In this document: positions 21,683 through 33,087 of the stretch, in pieces
How positions within the stretch are numbered: position 1 is the first letter of the stretch
Layout: every line of letters begins with the position of its first letter
Source of the DNA: Adenophora triphylla var. japonica
Taxonomy: Eukaryota > Streptophyta > Magnoliopsida > Asterales > Campanulaceae
Direction: 5' to 3'
Length of the DNA stretch: 64,000 nt
NCBI GenBank assembly: GCA_022495995.1
Contig: JAFEMH010007460.1
Span: 24,808-88,807 of the forward strand
Made by a program: the position numbers and the translations under genes
Notes under the pieces: model-generated
Databases searched by the model: none
Told to the model about the DNA's origin: nothing
Seen by the model: the letters and a program-made list of their open reading frames with translations, nothing else

Positions 21683-24259
21683 ATGGATCCGGAGGGCAAT
21701 CCTCTACCGAGGCAAGCAAGAAGAAATATCTCCGCGGCTGCGAGAAGGAGGAGGAAAGAGCTCGTTCGGACGGAAAGAAAGTATGACTTTCTTACGCCTC
21801 CGTCGGAGCTTTACCCGGGGAGAAGAGAGCACAAATCGACGAACCCGCGTCCGGTTGGGGTAAGCGCTCTTATTTGGCTCGATTCCGTCGATTTTGATTG
21901 AATTTTCATTGATTTAGGGCTTGACCCGAATATTAGGAATTTTCTAGGATTTTCCTAGGATTTTTGCATGACTTTGAGACATTGACGATGAACCTATGAG
22001 GCTAAGAATATGCAATGTGCAATTTGTTTTGACAAAAATAATGGGAATGACCCACTTTTTTCTCGAAAATAAAATAAGAATGATAATTGTCTAAAGTGAG
22101 ACGAAGTTCTTGCATGTGCTAGAACTAGGTCAAAATTTTGATTATCAAGATTTTTGGAAGATGAAAAGGATTCATGCATGCCATTTTTGAAAGAATAATG
22201 CTTATGTGCAAAGAATTGTGAAAATTGTGATTTTGTGCTTCAGGAAAGCAATGGGACTTGACATGACGTGTTTCAAGTGATGAAAGACGCTTTTTTGATG
22301 CAAATGATGCTAGAAAACTTTTGTGAATGCTTTTCTTTTGAAAATATATGCACTTTTGAATATATGCATGCTTTTGAAAATGATGAATGATTTACACACT
22401 TCTTTGTTGTTCTTGTCTACAGGAGAACAAGTCCAGGGGACCATCTGAGATAGCAGTCAGACTTTGGCAGAGGATGCCAGATTTCGAGAAGAATGGGGTA
22501 AATCCCAAGCAGCTGGTGCGGGCTACCGGCCTAGATTTATTCATCGAGGCTATCGGCGGGGATCCACATCACCTCGAAGAGCAAGGGCTTGGTCCAGGCC
22601 CTATCTAATTTTGGTGGGATAGCACCCATAGCTTCCATCCGAGTGGGAGAGCCGACAGTGACTCCCGCTGATTTCACGGCTATTACTGGTCTACAGTTCA
22701 CTGGGAGGCCCGTGACTTGGAGAGACCACATTACAGCGGAGGAGTTCAGAGATTTGGTCGGGTTTGAGCTGATTCCCAAGGGACTGGGTATGGAGACGAG
22801 GAACGTCGAGGTGGCAGTCCAGAACTGCATACGGGACTTTGCCGTTAGCGACGTGACTGCCCAGCAGCTGGCTAGAGCCTTCGTGTGGTTGATGCTATCA
22901 GTCACCATTTTTGCTAATTCTGGGACACTGGCCATGACTTGCCTCCTTGACTCTCTGGAGAATGTGGATGGGATAGGGACGGTCTCTTGGGGAGAGGCCG
23001 GATTGGCGGAGCTCTACTTCTCTTTGGACATGTACAGTCGGAACAAGGCTGCTTCCATGGACTGCTTTTCATTTGCCCTCGAGGTAGTCCCTTTTTCTTT
23101 TCTTGTCTTGAGACTTTTATGCAAGAAAAATGACCCTTTTGATGTTTTGAACATGCGGGTGCAGTTACGTGAGGTGATCGGGTTCTTTCCGTGGAACCAA
23201 CAGAGCGATATCACCATCTTCCCTGCTATGGTTCGCTGGAGGGGAGATGCTAGGGATAAGTTCACGGGAAAGACCCGGATCACTTTTGATTATAAGATGG
23301 TGAGGCCGGTCATCAACAGGGATGGGCACGACGGAGTGGACTTCTACCCTTGGGGCAGGTATCCGGAGATTTTGCTGGGAGAGGCCATTGAGGCGACGAG
23401 GCAGAGGAGATGGCTCACTGGGCTGACATGTGATGTCATATATTTGGGGGACCGTTTCTCGAGGCAGCATGGCCATGTCCCTCCATTGGACGCCATTACT
23501 CCTCAGGATCCTCCGGCCACGGATGCTGCAGCCCGAGGATTGGTCGGAGGATGAGATTGCTAGGTACCCGAGGCGTGGCCGCCGAGGAGTACTGACATGG
23601 ATACCCCTACGCTGTGTTTGTGGAGCAGCGCCTGAGGACGCCACAGAAGCTAGTGAAGCTGGCGGTCACTCAGGGATATGGGGAGGATGAGCCTACTGAC
23701 CCGCCGATCCCTCCTGCGCACCTGTCTTATGTGGTCCACGGAGTACCGAGGAGGATGAGGATTCCTGTCCCCGACACTAGGGAGCCCCAGTATACCCTGC
23801 CACTTGACAGCACTGTAAGTATACTTTTAGGGTCTTTCCCTTTTTCAGCTTTCTTTGCTTTTGCAATTCTGAGATTTTCTGAGATTTTTCTCCTCTTTTT
23901 CTCAGGTTCCAGCTCGCACTTATGATAGGCTGGTCAGGCAGAATAGAGGCTGGAAGGACATGTGCCGGTCTCTTCTGAGGAAGCTGGCCTGCGCTTCAAA
24001 GGCGGCGGCGGATGCACAGGAGCCCGGGCGCAAGAGACGGCATGTCGGGGGCACAGCGTCTACCTCATCGGCCTCGGAGTACTCTTCCAGTGCCATGCCT
24101 CGGGGGCGGGGACCCAATGCTGACATTCTGGAGCAGCTGGCTGAGTACGGGCACGATAATGTCCATTTGTCTGATGTGAGCGACCAGGAGGACTTGATGA
24201 GGGAGGCTAGCGTCTACGAGCTGAGCAGTGATGAGGAAGAGGAAGAATCGGAGGCCTAG
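21683..24259 (+). pseudogene. Antisense PMD-like gene 1 carried by F
   Basis: Exon 1 (21683-21859, 59 codons, basic, starts MDPEGNPLPRQARRN) ends at a GTAAGC donor. An intron to 22422 ends in TTGTCTACAG. Exon 2 begins ENKSRGPSEIAVRLWQRMPD; a one-base frame slip near 22575-22590 precedes LVQALSNFGGIAPIASIRVG and VTPADFTAITGLQFTGRPV. A T-rich 81-bp segment (23084-23164, GT..CAG, no stop) may be an intron. Frame changes near 23550 and 23610 damage the middle. A 91-bp intron (23815-23905, GTAAGT..TTCTCAG) leads to the last exon (23906-24259), which ends in an acidic tail. The layout suits plant mobile domain proteins. It is transcribed opposite to F. Family call moderate; two of the introns are convincing. 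Confidence 0.65.
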
Positions 24260-24619
24260 GAGGTCTCTAGAATGGAATTAGGAACAAAACAAACAATGGA
24301 CACATTTGATGCACACTTTGTTTATTATTTATTTATTTTTTTGCTTTATTTGGGCGCCGATGGGGCGAAGACATTGTATTAATGCTTTATTTACTTTCCT
24401 AATTTATGCTTTTTAAATTTGCATATTATCTGAGCCTCGGGGCAGCTTTTTGCTTGGAATTGGGGCTGAAACTGGGCCAAAATGATTTATAATGGTATAT
24501 AAATGCTTGAATGGCTTCTGGATATGTTTTTGTACAGGTCTTGGTTGAAAAAGTGGGGTGAAAACTCCCTTGGGCAGCAACTTGGTTGCTGCAGAATTTT
24601 TTCTGCAGATGGCTAATGT
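24260..24619 (+). other. Spacer between the two antisense genes
   Basis: A/T-rich, non-coding. It probably contains the 3' end of gene 1 and the upstream region of gene 2. Confidence 0.4.
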
Positions 24620-24700
24620 AGCCGTGCGGTTTTGTCCAGAGGGCAAATGATGCCGTGCGGCTCACAGTTCTGTCTGAACTGGTTATTTTCTGAATAAAAG
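24620..24700 (+). promoter_or_regulatory. Probable promoter of antisense gene 2 in F
   Basis: AGCCGTGCGGT (24620-24630) and GCCGTGCGGC (24652-24661) repeat the palindromic motif of F's LTR. A TATA-like GAATAAAAG lies at 24692-24700, and the gene start at 24800. Confidence 0.55.
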
Positions 24701-24799
24701 CAAGGCTTGGCCATTTCATTTCATTTTCAACTTAGACTTGTCCCAATTGTTCCCAGAGCACATTTTGGACTTAAAGACACCATCTTTGGTCATTTTGCA

Positions 24800-26299
24800 A
24801 TGGAGAAGCCTGTTAGATTGCAAAGGGGGAAGCGAGACCGTTTTCTGTCCGATCTTCAATCTTGGGTGAAGCATAACTTCCAATCTCACAAGGGGATGCT
24901 TGATTCTTCCTTCAAGATCAAGTCATTATGGCATTTGAGGGATCTCCCGCTCGATTGGGACCTTTTGAGAGCAGCAGCAAGGTTTTGGGACGTCCGGAGA
25001 CATGTTTACTGCTTTTCTTACAACGAGATTGTCCCAACGAATGAAGACTTCCAAGCCTTGATTGGGGGTCCAGAAATTGAGGCTATATCTATTCCGCTGG
25101 TCGGAGACGTGCCGGTAGCGGTAAAGCTTGCATCTTTTCTGCAGATTTCTTTGGAAGAGGCTGAGGGGATGATGATAGCCCCGGACAGGATTGACCTTTC
25201 TGGTATCCCGGGCAGGTTTGGGTCTCCGGCTATGGCTGCGACCACGGTGGCTATGGATGCCTTCATTCTCTGCATATTTTCTGCTTTGTTCACCGCTGAG
25301 TCCGTGGGGATCTGTCATGGTGGTCTCTTGGACATGGTCAGAGACTGCAGGACTGGGAAGGACATTGTCCCCTTGGTTTTGGGAGAGACATTGCATGGCA
25401 TCGATAGGATGGCTAGGGGAGACCATTTCATGAGGTCTGGGAGTCCGGCTGTACTGACTTTGTGGCTGCAGGAGAGGCTCGGGGCTTTGCCAGGGGCTTT
25501 GCCGACTCAGTGCCCTTGGGTGATTTCTCGGAGAGGTGCACCGAGGCAACAGGACCAGGGTAGGCCAGGAGGCGACGATGGCTAGGCTATCCACTTCGGA
25601 CATGCGTTGGTGGATACCTCATTGGAGGTTGCAGACCAGGAGGATATTTCGGGAGTCTTATGATGTGAGGGTTCCGGGGTTCTGCTGGTCGTCCTTCTAC
25701 ATTCCACTGCTTGGTATCCGGGCGGTTTGGGGCTTTACGAGCCATTGAGTGATTGGGAGGACATCCAGACCATGGAGGTGGTGCCATTGGACATGAGAGA
25801 TCCAGCCGGCTTCTCATTTTTCTCGAGGGCTTGGACATATCTTGCTTTCCCACCCGGGGCTATCTTCGGGAGCGGGAAGAGTACCATCTTGACCACCGTC
25901 TACTTGGGCAGTACGAGAGGGAAATGGGAGCGACTCGAGGTCATTCTGGGGGAGAGACGTCGGGCTTTTATTGGGAGGCGGCGACTCGAGTAGGACTACG
26001 AGGGAGGCGAGGATAAGGCGAGTCGCCATAACCAGTCGGGTGACCTGATCAGGGATATGGAGGCTCGATACAAAAGATTGTCCGAGGTCTCTCCTTTGAC
26101 TGAGGCTCAGAGGGAGGAAGTGCGGACTCGTGCTCGTGTAGAGAGGGCACTTATTGACACGGGTTTGATAGAGGCTCCAGTGAGGATACCGGAGATCGGG
26201 ATAATGGATACCGACCTTATAGAAAAGAAGATAAAGAAAACTCGACGAGGTCGAGGTAAAGGGATGAAGACCAAAGAAGACTCAGCGAATGACGACTGA
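24800..26299 (+). pseudogene. Antisense PMD/DUF7745-like gene 2 carried by F
   Basis: From ATG 24800 an open frame of 261 codons runs to TAG 25583-25585. It contains LRDLPLDWDLLRAAARFWDV and YNEIVPTNEDFQALIG, a pattern I associate with plant retrotransposon-linked DUF7745/PMD-like proteins (W/F-rich helix, then VPT.E.. and a short Leu/Ile stretch). Homology continues in other frames to a Lys/Arg-rich end at 26299 (EKKIKKTRRGRGKGMKTKED), so there are at least two frame changes or unrecognised introns. The function of such cargo is not known. Family call is tentative. Confidence 0.5.
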
Positions 26300-26729
26300 C
26301 AGATCTTTTCTTAGGATTCCCTTATTGCCATTTTGCAAGCACATTAGTTTATTTAGGCATTTTTTTTTATTTTAGATCTTTGTAGCAGGTTAGCAGAGTC
26401 AAGCGTAGACCGTGCTTGAACTCATCAAGAAGTTTTTAACTTGTAATGAACAAGAAATATTATCTTAGAAATTAATCAAGACACATTTCATTCAAATGTC
26501 TTATTGATTGGGACCCGTTTTATGAAAATTGAAATACCCTTTATTATTTAGGACGCACTTCATGGAAGCTTGATTGTCCTTTTTATTGTTTAGACCGAAC
26601 CATATATGGCTGCCTACGTTCCCCTTTTACAAGAAAGACTAAGGGGCTCAGGTCTTCGTAGTTCATTTTGGTGAACTATATATATTTTTTCTTTTTCTTT
26701 TTTTCTCTATTCTTTTATGTCCAGCCCTG
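26300..26729 (-). other. Non-coding sequence after pol of F
   Basis: T-rich. It contains another copy of the conserved 3' motif on the - strand (26664-26608: AACTACGAAGACCTGAG .. AACGTAGGCAGCC). Confidence 0.45.
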
Positions 26730-26880
26730 TTTTTTGCCTAGACCGCCCTTTTTGGGGTTTTCAGCCTAGCTGGGCATTACTCTTTTTGCACTAAGATTTT
26801 TTTTCTCTTTTTTTTTTTTATGTGCAACCCTGTCTTTTGCCTAGACCGCCCTTTTTGGGGTTTTCAGTCTAGCTGGGTAT
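26730..26880 (-). repeat. Post-pol conserved motif, two copies (element F)
   Basis: 26730-26778 and 26833-26880 read on the - strand GCTAG.CTGAAAACCCC then AAAGGGCGGTCTAGGCAAAA, like 589-710 in A1. They lie about 50-200 bp downstream of the integrase end. The 100-bp tandem duplication includes a T-rich spacer. Confidence 0.7.
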
Positions 26881-26929
26881 TACTCTTTTTGCACCCTTTT
26901 TTTTATTTTAGACATAGTATCTTTTGAGC

Positions 26930-29900
26930 TTATCACCGTTGACTGGGTGGACAAAGGGATTGCCGTCCAGGTCTGCAAGCTTCATGGCTCCTCCCGATAG
27001 TATCTTCTGCACCACATAAGGGCCGATCCAAACGGGTTCCCATTTTCCCAGGGGGTTGTCTGCGGTAGGGGGCTTCACTTTCAACACTAAGTCACCCTCT
27101 TTGATGTCTCTGGCCTTAACCTTTTGTCAAACGCTCGGCCATCCGCCTCTGGTAGGCTCGGGTGTGTTCCATGGCTTTTAGCCTTCTTTCATCAAGGAGG
27201 GCCAACTCATCATGCCATGCGCAACCATTCTACTTCATTGACACTATTTTCCAGGAGGACCCTTAATGACGGGATTTCCAACTCCACCGGTAACACCGGC
27301 TTCCATCCCGTAGGTTAAGGCAAAAGGAGTTTCTCCTGTAGGCTGTTCGACAGACGTTACGTAGCCCCGAGTGCCAAGTGCGGCTTTTCGGGCCAATCGC
27401 GACCACGGGTGGCCATTTTCTGGATGATCCGTTCGAGCGTCTTATTAGCAGCTTCCACGGCTCCATTAGTCTCGAGGTCTGCGGAGACGACTTGTGGCGA
27501 GTGATTCTGAATTCGACGGCAACCTATCGCAGTCCCCTTCAAAGTGCGACCCATTATCGGAAATGATCTCGTTGGGCACCCCATATCTGCACATTATGTT
27601 TTCTTTGATGAATTGGGCCACTTTTCTGGAAGTGAGGACCTTGTAGGACTTGGCCTCTACCCACTTGGTAAAGTAGTCGATGGCTACTAGCACAAATTCA
27701 TGTCCATTGCTTCCTGCCGGGGCTATTTTCCCTATCACGTCAATACCCCAAGTTGCAAACGGCCAAGGAGTCGTCATGCAGTACAGGTCATGAGGCGGGA
27801 GATGGTTGAGGTTGGCAAATCGCTGGCACTTGTCGCATGCTCGGACGTGCTGGACACAGTCTGTTTCCATGGAAATCCAGTAGTAACCCATTCTGAGGAT
27901 CACTTGCATCAGGGCTCTGGCATTCATATGAGGACCGCAGGGACCATTGTGGACTTCAGTCATCAACTCTTTGGCCTTTTCTCGAGTGACGCACAAGAGG
28001 AGTGGTCCTTGGTACCGCTTCTTGTATAGGTTGCCTCCTAGAATGACATAATGGGAGGCCAACCTTTTCAGGGCTTGTAAGCTCTTAGCTCTGACACCTT
28101 CTTTTGGTCTACCTTCTTCGTCTCTGAAAGCTGACTCTCCATCTTTGAGGAACTGGTAAATTTGATTGTACCAGGGTTCCTTTATAGGCTCGGGTCCCAG
28201 GTCTACTTCACAACAGAAGGCTGGGGCTTCTCTTCTACCCACTCTGAAGGGTTTTATGGCTTTTCCCTCGGGAATCTCTACCAATGAGGCTAGAGTAGCT
28301 AGGGCATCTGCGAATCTGTTCTTTTCCCTTGGCAAGTAGTGGAAGGTCACTTCTACGAGCTGTCCGATCCAACTCCTCCATATGGGCATGATACCGCTGC
28401 AGATTAGGGTCCACAGTCTTCCATTTGTTGGAGACCTGGTTGATGATCGGGTGAGTCTCAGTAAACTTCTAGCTCCTTGACATTCCTTTCTAAGGCGGCT
28501 TCCAAACCGGCAATGCGAGGCTTCGTACTCGGCAACATTGTTCGTGGCGGGAAGTTCAACTTGAGGGCTATGGGTGTATGCTCATCTTTCGGATTGACCG
28601 GTAGCATCCCGATGCCATTTCCTCTTTTGTTAGCGGCTCAGTCAAAGAATAATTGCCATCGGTTTTCGGGCTCGACCGCAAAGATCCCTTCATCTTGGAA
28701 TTGGGGTTCGGGCCCTCTGTCTTCATTGCTTGGGGAAGTTTGCCGGGTGGTCGACAATGCTTGACCCTTGATGGCCTTTACGGTCACATAGTTGATGTCG
28801 TACTCTGCTAAGAAGAAGGACCACTTTGCTAGACGCATCGAGAGGGAAGGCTTATCAAAGATGTACTTGATGGGGTCCATTTTTGAGACAAAATTCACGG
28901 GGTGGGCTTGCATATAATGCTTCAACTTGCCGACTACCCGAGACCGATCCTACGGGTCTTTTCACACGCCGAGTAATTGAGCTCACTTCCACTGCAGGCT
29001 TCCGGTGACAAAGTAAATGGCATTCTCTACCCGAGAGTCTTTCTTTTCTGAGCAAGCATAGCCCCAGCTGCCGTATCGGTGACGGTGAGATAGAGCGTAA
29101 GAGGTTTCGTCTATGTGGGGGCATAAGTACCGGAGGATGTACCAAGTATGCCTTGATGCAGTCAAAGGCATCCTGGCATTCTTCGGTCCATTACGTGTCT
29201 ACGTTCTTCTTCATGAGCTTGAAGATGGGCTCGCACATAGTGGTCAATCGATTGACGAAACGGCTAATGTCTTTGCGGTTTTCCCATAAAGCTCTTGACT
29301 TTATGCATCGGGTCCGAGGTGGCCTCATATCCATAATGGCTTTGATCTTTTGGGGGTCAACTTCGATACCTCGCTCCGTGACCATATACCCAAGCACTTT
29401 CCCCTTGTCACTCCGAAGGTGCATTTAGCAGGGTTTAGTCTCATGGAATGTTGTCTCAGCCTCTCAAAGAACTTCCGCAGGTCAACAAAGTGCTGCCCGT
29501 CCTAGCCTTTGGAGTGGATTATCATGTCGTCTACGTAGACCTCAATCTCCTTGTGGATCATGTCATGAAAAATCGCGGTCGCTGCCCTTTGGTAAGTAGC
29601 CCCGGCGTTCTTAAGCCCAAATGGCATCACTGTATAACAGTAAGTTCCCCACGGTGTGGTGAAGGCTGTCTTTTCTTGGTCTTCCTCGGCCATCTTGATC
29701 TGGTTGTAGCCTGCAAAGCCATCGACGAAGGATTTGACTTCGTAGTTCGCAGTGGAGTCCACGAGGATGTCTATGTTTGGCAAAGGGTAATCGTCCTTGG
29801 GGCTGGCCTTGTTCAGATCTCGAAAATCCACACAGCAGCGCACCTTCCCATTGGCCTTGGTGACGGTCACAATATTGGATAACCATGTCGGATATTCGAT

Positions 29901-30268
29901 GACTCTGATGAATCCTACCCGCAGTATCTTCTCAATCTCTTCTTTGACCTGTAGAGACCACTACGGCTTGATCTTCCTTAGTTTACATTTCTTGGCTTAG
30001 CATACTGGTGCTAGAGGGATTATGTGCTCTACTATCGAACTGTCTAGCCCGGCATATCCCATGTATGACCATGCAAACACGTCGACGTATTCCTGAGCGG
30101 ATCGATCGGTCTGTCCCGTTCAACCCCACGGAAGAAGTTTCCGATCTGTGTCTCTTTAGGTTCCTCGACGGTACCCAAGTTCACACTTGTCAAAACCTCC
30201 TCGGCGGCTTGGGCCCGGTTTTCCTCTTTTACGAAACACCTTAAAGATTTCTTTAATGTATTGTTCAT
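26930..30268 (-). pseudogene. pol: Decayed pol of F: RT, RNase H, second RNase H, integrase
   Basis: On the - strand in order: RT at 29870-29190 (VDFRDLNKASPKDDYPLPNI, SFVDGFAGYNQI, YVDDMIIHSKG followed by TAG); RNase H connection and domain ending about 28700; a second RNase H-like segment (WQLFFDGAANKRG near 28660, LPREKNRFADALATLASL near 28320), a Tat hallmark; integrase with H..H..C..C (HNGPCGPHMNARALM .. RACDKCQRF) and a catalytic core (TWGIDVIG, EIISDNGSHFEG) between 28000 and 27550, then a frame change; the C-terminal part ends near 26930. Several stops and frame changes make it inactive in this copy. Confidence 0.88.
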
Positions 30269-31539
30269 TTAGTGTGTTTGCATCTTGTTCAAATGATTCA
30301 TTATTAAGCTTGTTGTTAAGTTTTGAGTTAATTTATCATTTGTTAAGTTGGCAATAAGAGGATACTCGAAAGATCTGTCATTTCATTCAAAATAAGGGGA
30401 AAGATGACATCGATTACATTTTGATAGTCCTCGGGCGTGAGGCCTTCGGATGACTCGGAAGGGTGGAATTCAAAGGTTCTGACTCGGCGTATAGACACTC
30501 GACTCTGGACCCTACACTACTTATTGACTCGAGGGTGGCTTGACAAAGGTTGGACCGGGATCTCACTCCTTCTTCTTTGTTGCCACAGGGAGTAGTAGTC
30601 TTGTCGGCGTTCTTGAGAAAGTTGGAGACTTCAAATTGATCAAAAACTTGCCGGAAATCATTGACGGGCCGGTACCGTGGAAAGATAGTGAGGGAGCTAG
30701 AGTAGCTTGATGCAATCTCTCGGCGAGCTCGTCCGTTACAAGCTGGGCTCATTGGCGAAGAGTCGGCTCATCTTATCAATGCACTGGCGATAACTCATTT
30801 TCTCTTTGCTGATCTTGGACACCACGACCTTGTCATATAGCCAACATGAGGTTTGGCACGGATAATCTTGATGAAGTCTTCTTCGGAGGGGATCTGAATT
30901 CTTCCTTGAGCGCTACGTATTCAATAGGCTTTACGTATTACTGCTTCTAGATCTGCTAGCTTCTCATTGAACTTCACGATGGCCACAAATTCAGCACTTT
31001 CTGCTTCAAGAGGATCACTGTTCATGGGGGTATCAGGCTGGATTGTGCTTTGAATGATGGGTTTCTTGGCGGGCTGTTTAGCATAGGCGACATAGTAATC
31101 GAACTTGCCGAAGGCTCCCCTAGAGTTCCGACGCTCTTGTCTTGGCTTCATACCTTTCCTTTAACTTCATTGTGTGGACTTTCTCTTCTTCTTCTTTCTC
31201 GAAGGAGCGTCTTCATTAATCCATTCTTGATACTCATACTCCAGGGCAGTCCTCACGATCGCATACATCATACCATATGTGAGGCTTGGGCTGAACTGGG
31301 ATGGCCTCTCCGACTACTTGGTCATTACCATTGTTGACTACCATGTTGGCCGTTTTGACACCGAAAAGCCGGCAAAACCGAGGATTCGCGAGCCGTTCAG
31401 AATTCTGCGCTAACAAGTCGGCGACCCGGTGTTCTCACCCACTTCTTTCTCGCTGCGGGAAAGGGATAGGAAAGGTTTAGACTCGGGGTAGGTGTTTAGG
31501 AGTGAAGGCTCGGGCAATATGCAAATTAGAATCTTCCGG
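30269..31539 (-). other. Region where gag/protease of F is expected
   Basis: Short open frames only, e.g. 31151-30921 with EAESAEFVAIVKFNEKLADL. I cannot find the gag motifs seen in E (PDGTF, FDGTECP, zinc-like knuckle). Either gag was deleted or it is too decayed to recognise. Confidence 0.4.
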
Positions 31540-31745
31540 TTTACTTAAAACAATGTCTTTTCCTAATATCTATTTGGTTGGAAAAGGGGATTTGCCCTTC
31601 TTTTTCGTAACTACTCTAGATCCTGGATCGGTGGGTTACGTCACTACGTCTATAAGCCCTCGTATTCCACCTGTATTTCGACCTCCCGGGGTGGACGGCC
31701 CGGGCGAGGGTCCTATAGGGCACGCGGATCCCACCGACCAGGAGT
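31540..31745 (-). promoter_or_regulatory. Conserved pre-gag leader module (element F)
   Basis: The - strand shows GTGCCCTATAGGACCCTCG, CCGTCCACCCCGGGAGGTCG, AAATACAGGTGG, ACGAGGGCTTATAGACG, CCAGGATCTAGAGTAGTT and CGAAAAAGAAGG, matching E block for block. Confidence 0.65.
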
Positions 31746-31839
31746 AAGAAACGCTCCTAACGGGTCTAGCGGGTCATAGGAACTTTCAACGCACGAGCGA
31801 TGCGGATTATAGTCAAGGCAATACGGGAAAGTCTCGTCT

Positions 31840-32215
31840 TTACGCCTTGATAGAATTTTGGCGAGAATTTCGCTTGAGCGAATGACGTTTGACTTTCGGT
31901 AATGTCCGAGAAGATAATAGGCATGGGTCGGGCGGCAAAAGCCGGATGACACGGTGTCACATTGAACTTCGTTGCATACGCGGGCGTGAGTTAGAATCGA
32001 AGTCAATCTTAGGGTCAAGATCTTGCCAATTTTTCCTTGTCGGAATTTTAGCAGAGCTTCGCTTGAGCGAAAGATCTTTTGATTTGTTGGCAAAGACTCG
32101 GTCTTGACTTTTACGCATTCCGTGCAGGTCAAGGTCAATAGTCAATGTCGGAGTCGAGATCTCGCCAATTTTTCCTTGTCGGAATTTTGGCAGAGTTCCT
32201 CTTCCGTTATGAACT
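31840..32215 (-). repeat. Leader repeats of F
   Basis: Three diverged units contain GCCAATTTTTCCTTGTCGG, AATTTTGGCAGAG and a TTCGCTTGAGCGAA inverted repeat on the + strand. Confidence 0.6.
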
Positions 32216-32224
32216 AAGGCTTGA

Positions 32225-32490
32225 CCTTTACGAGGGTATGCAAGCTGGGCTATATGACACGGACTAGACCAAAAACCAACCAAAAGTCACGGTTTTTTGA
32301 AACGTGTGACACGGACTATGCATTGGTCGACACTGGCGGCCTTGGGGAGGTTGGGATGATTCCGTGCGCGCCCGGGAGCATCGTAAGGCTGTCTGTGACT
32401 GCAGCTGGAACCACCCTCGGGTTTGAAGGACGTGCGTGCAAAGTGTACAGGATATATCAGGTGCGCGTAGTGTGCGGTCTCATAAAAATG
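32225..32490 (-). promoter_or_regulatory. Conserved leader segment (element F)
   Basis: The - strand carries GACCGCACACTACGCGCAC, GGAATCATCCCAACC, TTTGGTTGGTTTTTGG and CCGTGTCATATAGCCC, in the same order as E and C. The GCCTCGG repeats of E and C are not seen here. Confidence 0.5.
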
Positions 32491-33066
32491 TTCATTTTTG
32501 AGTTAAAACAGAGATTTTCATAATGTGTTTTAAAGGAATGATTTTCGAGACGGGGAAAATGCAGCACATAAGCATGTAAATTTTCTGGGAGCCCCAGTCA
32601 GTCATGGAGCTGAGTAGCCCCAAGCTGCTAGGACTGCCAGATTAGCCTCAATTTTTCCTGGTGGAATTGCCACTGAGGTCGCCCGGTCAGAATCCAAGGA
32701 GGATTGAGCCGTACGACTGCATGGATCAATTTTCCAGGTTCCACTCCTTTTGCTATTTTTCGGGTTGTTTCCCGTTCAAAGTATGCACAGATTCCAAGAT
32801 GCAAATGATGCAATGCAAGGTAAAAAAAGCAAGCACGATTAATGAAATCAGCGACGGGAGTCTAACCCGCTCAAAGGGAAAAGCTTTCTTTTATATTTTT
32901 TTTCAAATTTTTTTTTCGAAAAGGGATACTGGTACGTGGGATTGTTAAACCACCGGTTATCCCAACTCCCACATCAGGGAGTGTACAGGAAGGGCAAGTG
33001 GTTTCCACCTATATACCGAGTATCGATTTTTTGTTTTGAAAATAAAAGCTTTTCTCCTTTGAGATT
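32491..33066 (-). other. First part of the F leader
   Basis: Non-coding. Two G/C-rich motifs, GGTCGCCCGGTC and AGCCGTACGACT (about 32677-32705), resemble degraded copies of F's LTR palindrome. Confidence 0.4.
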
Positions 33067-33084
33067 TCCCCAGCGGAGTCGCCA
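33067..33084 (-). other. Primer-binding site of F
   Basis: The - strand reads TGGCGACTCCGCTGGGGA three bases after the LTR end, identical to the site of C. Known for Ogre/Tat elements (tRNA-Arg). Confidence 0.88.
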
Positions 33085-33087
33085 AGC

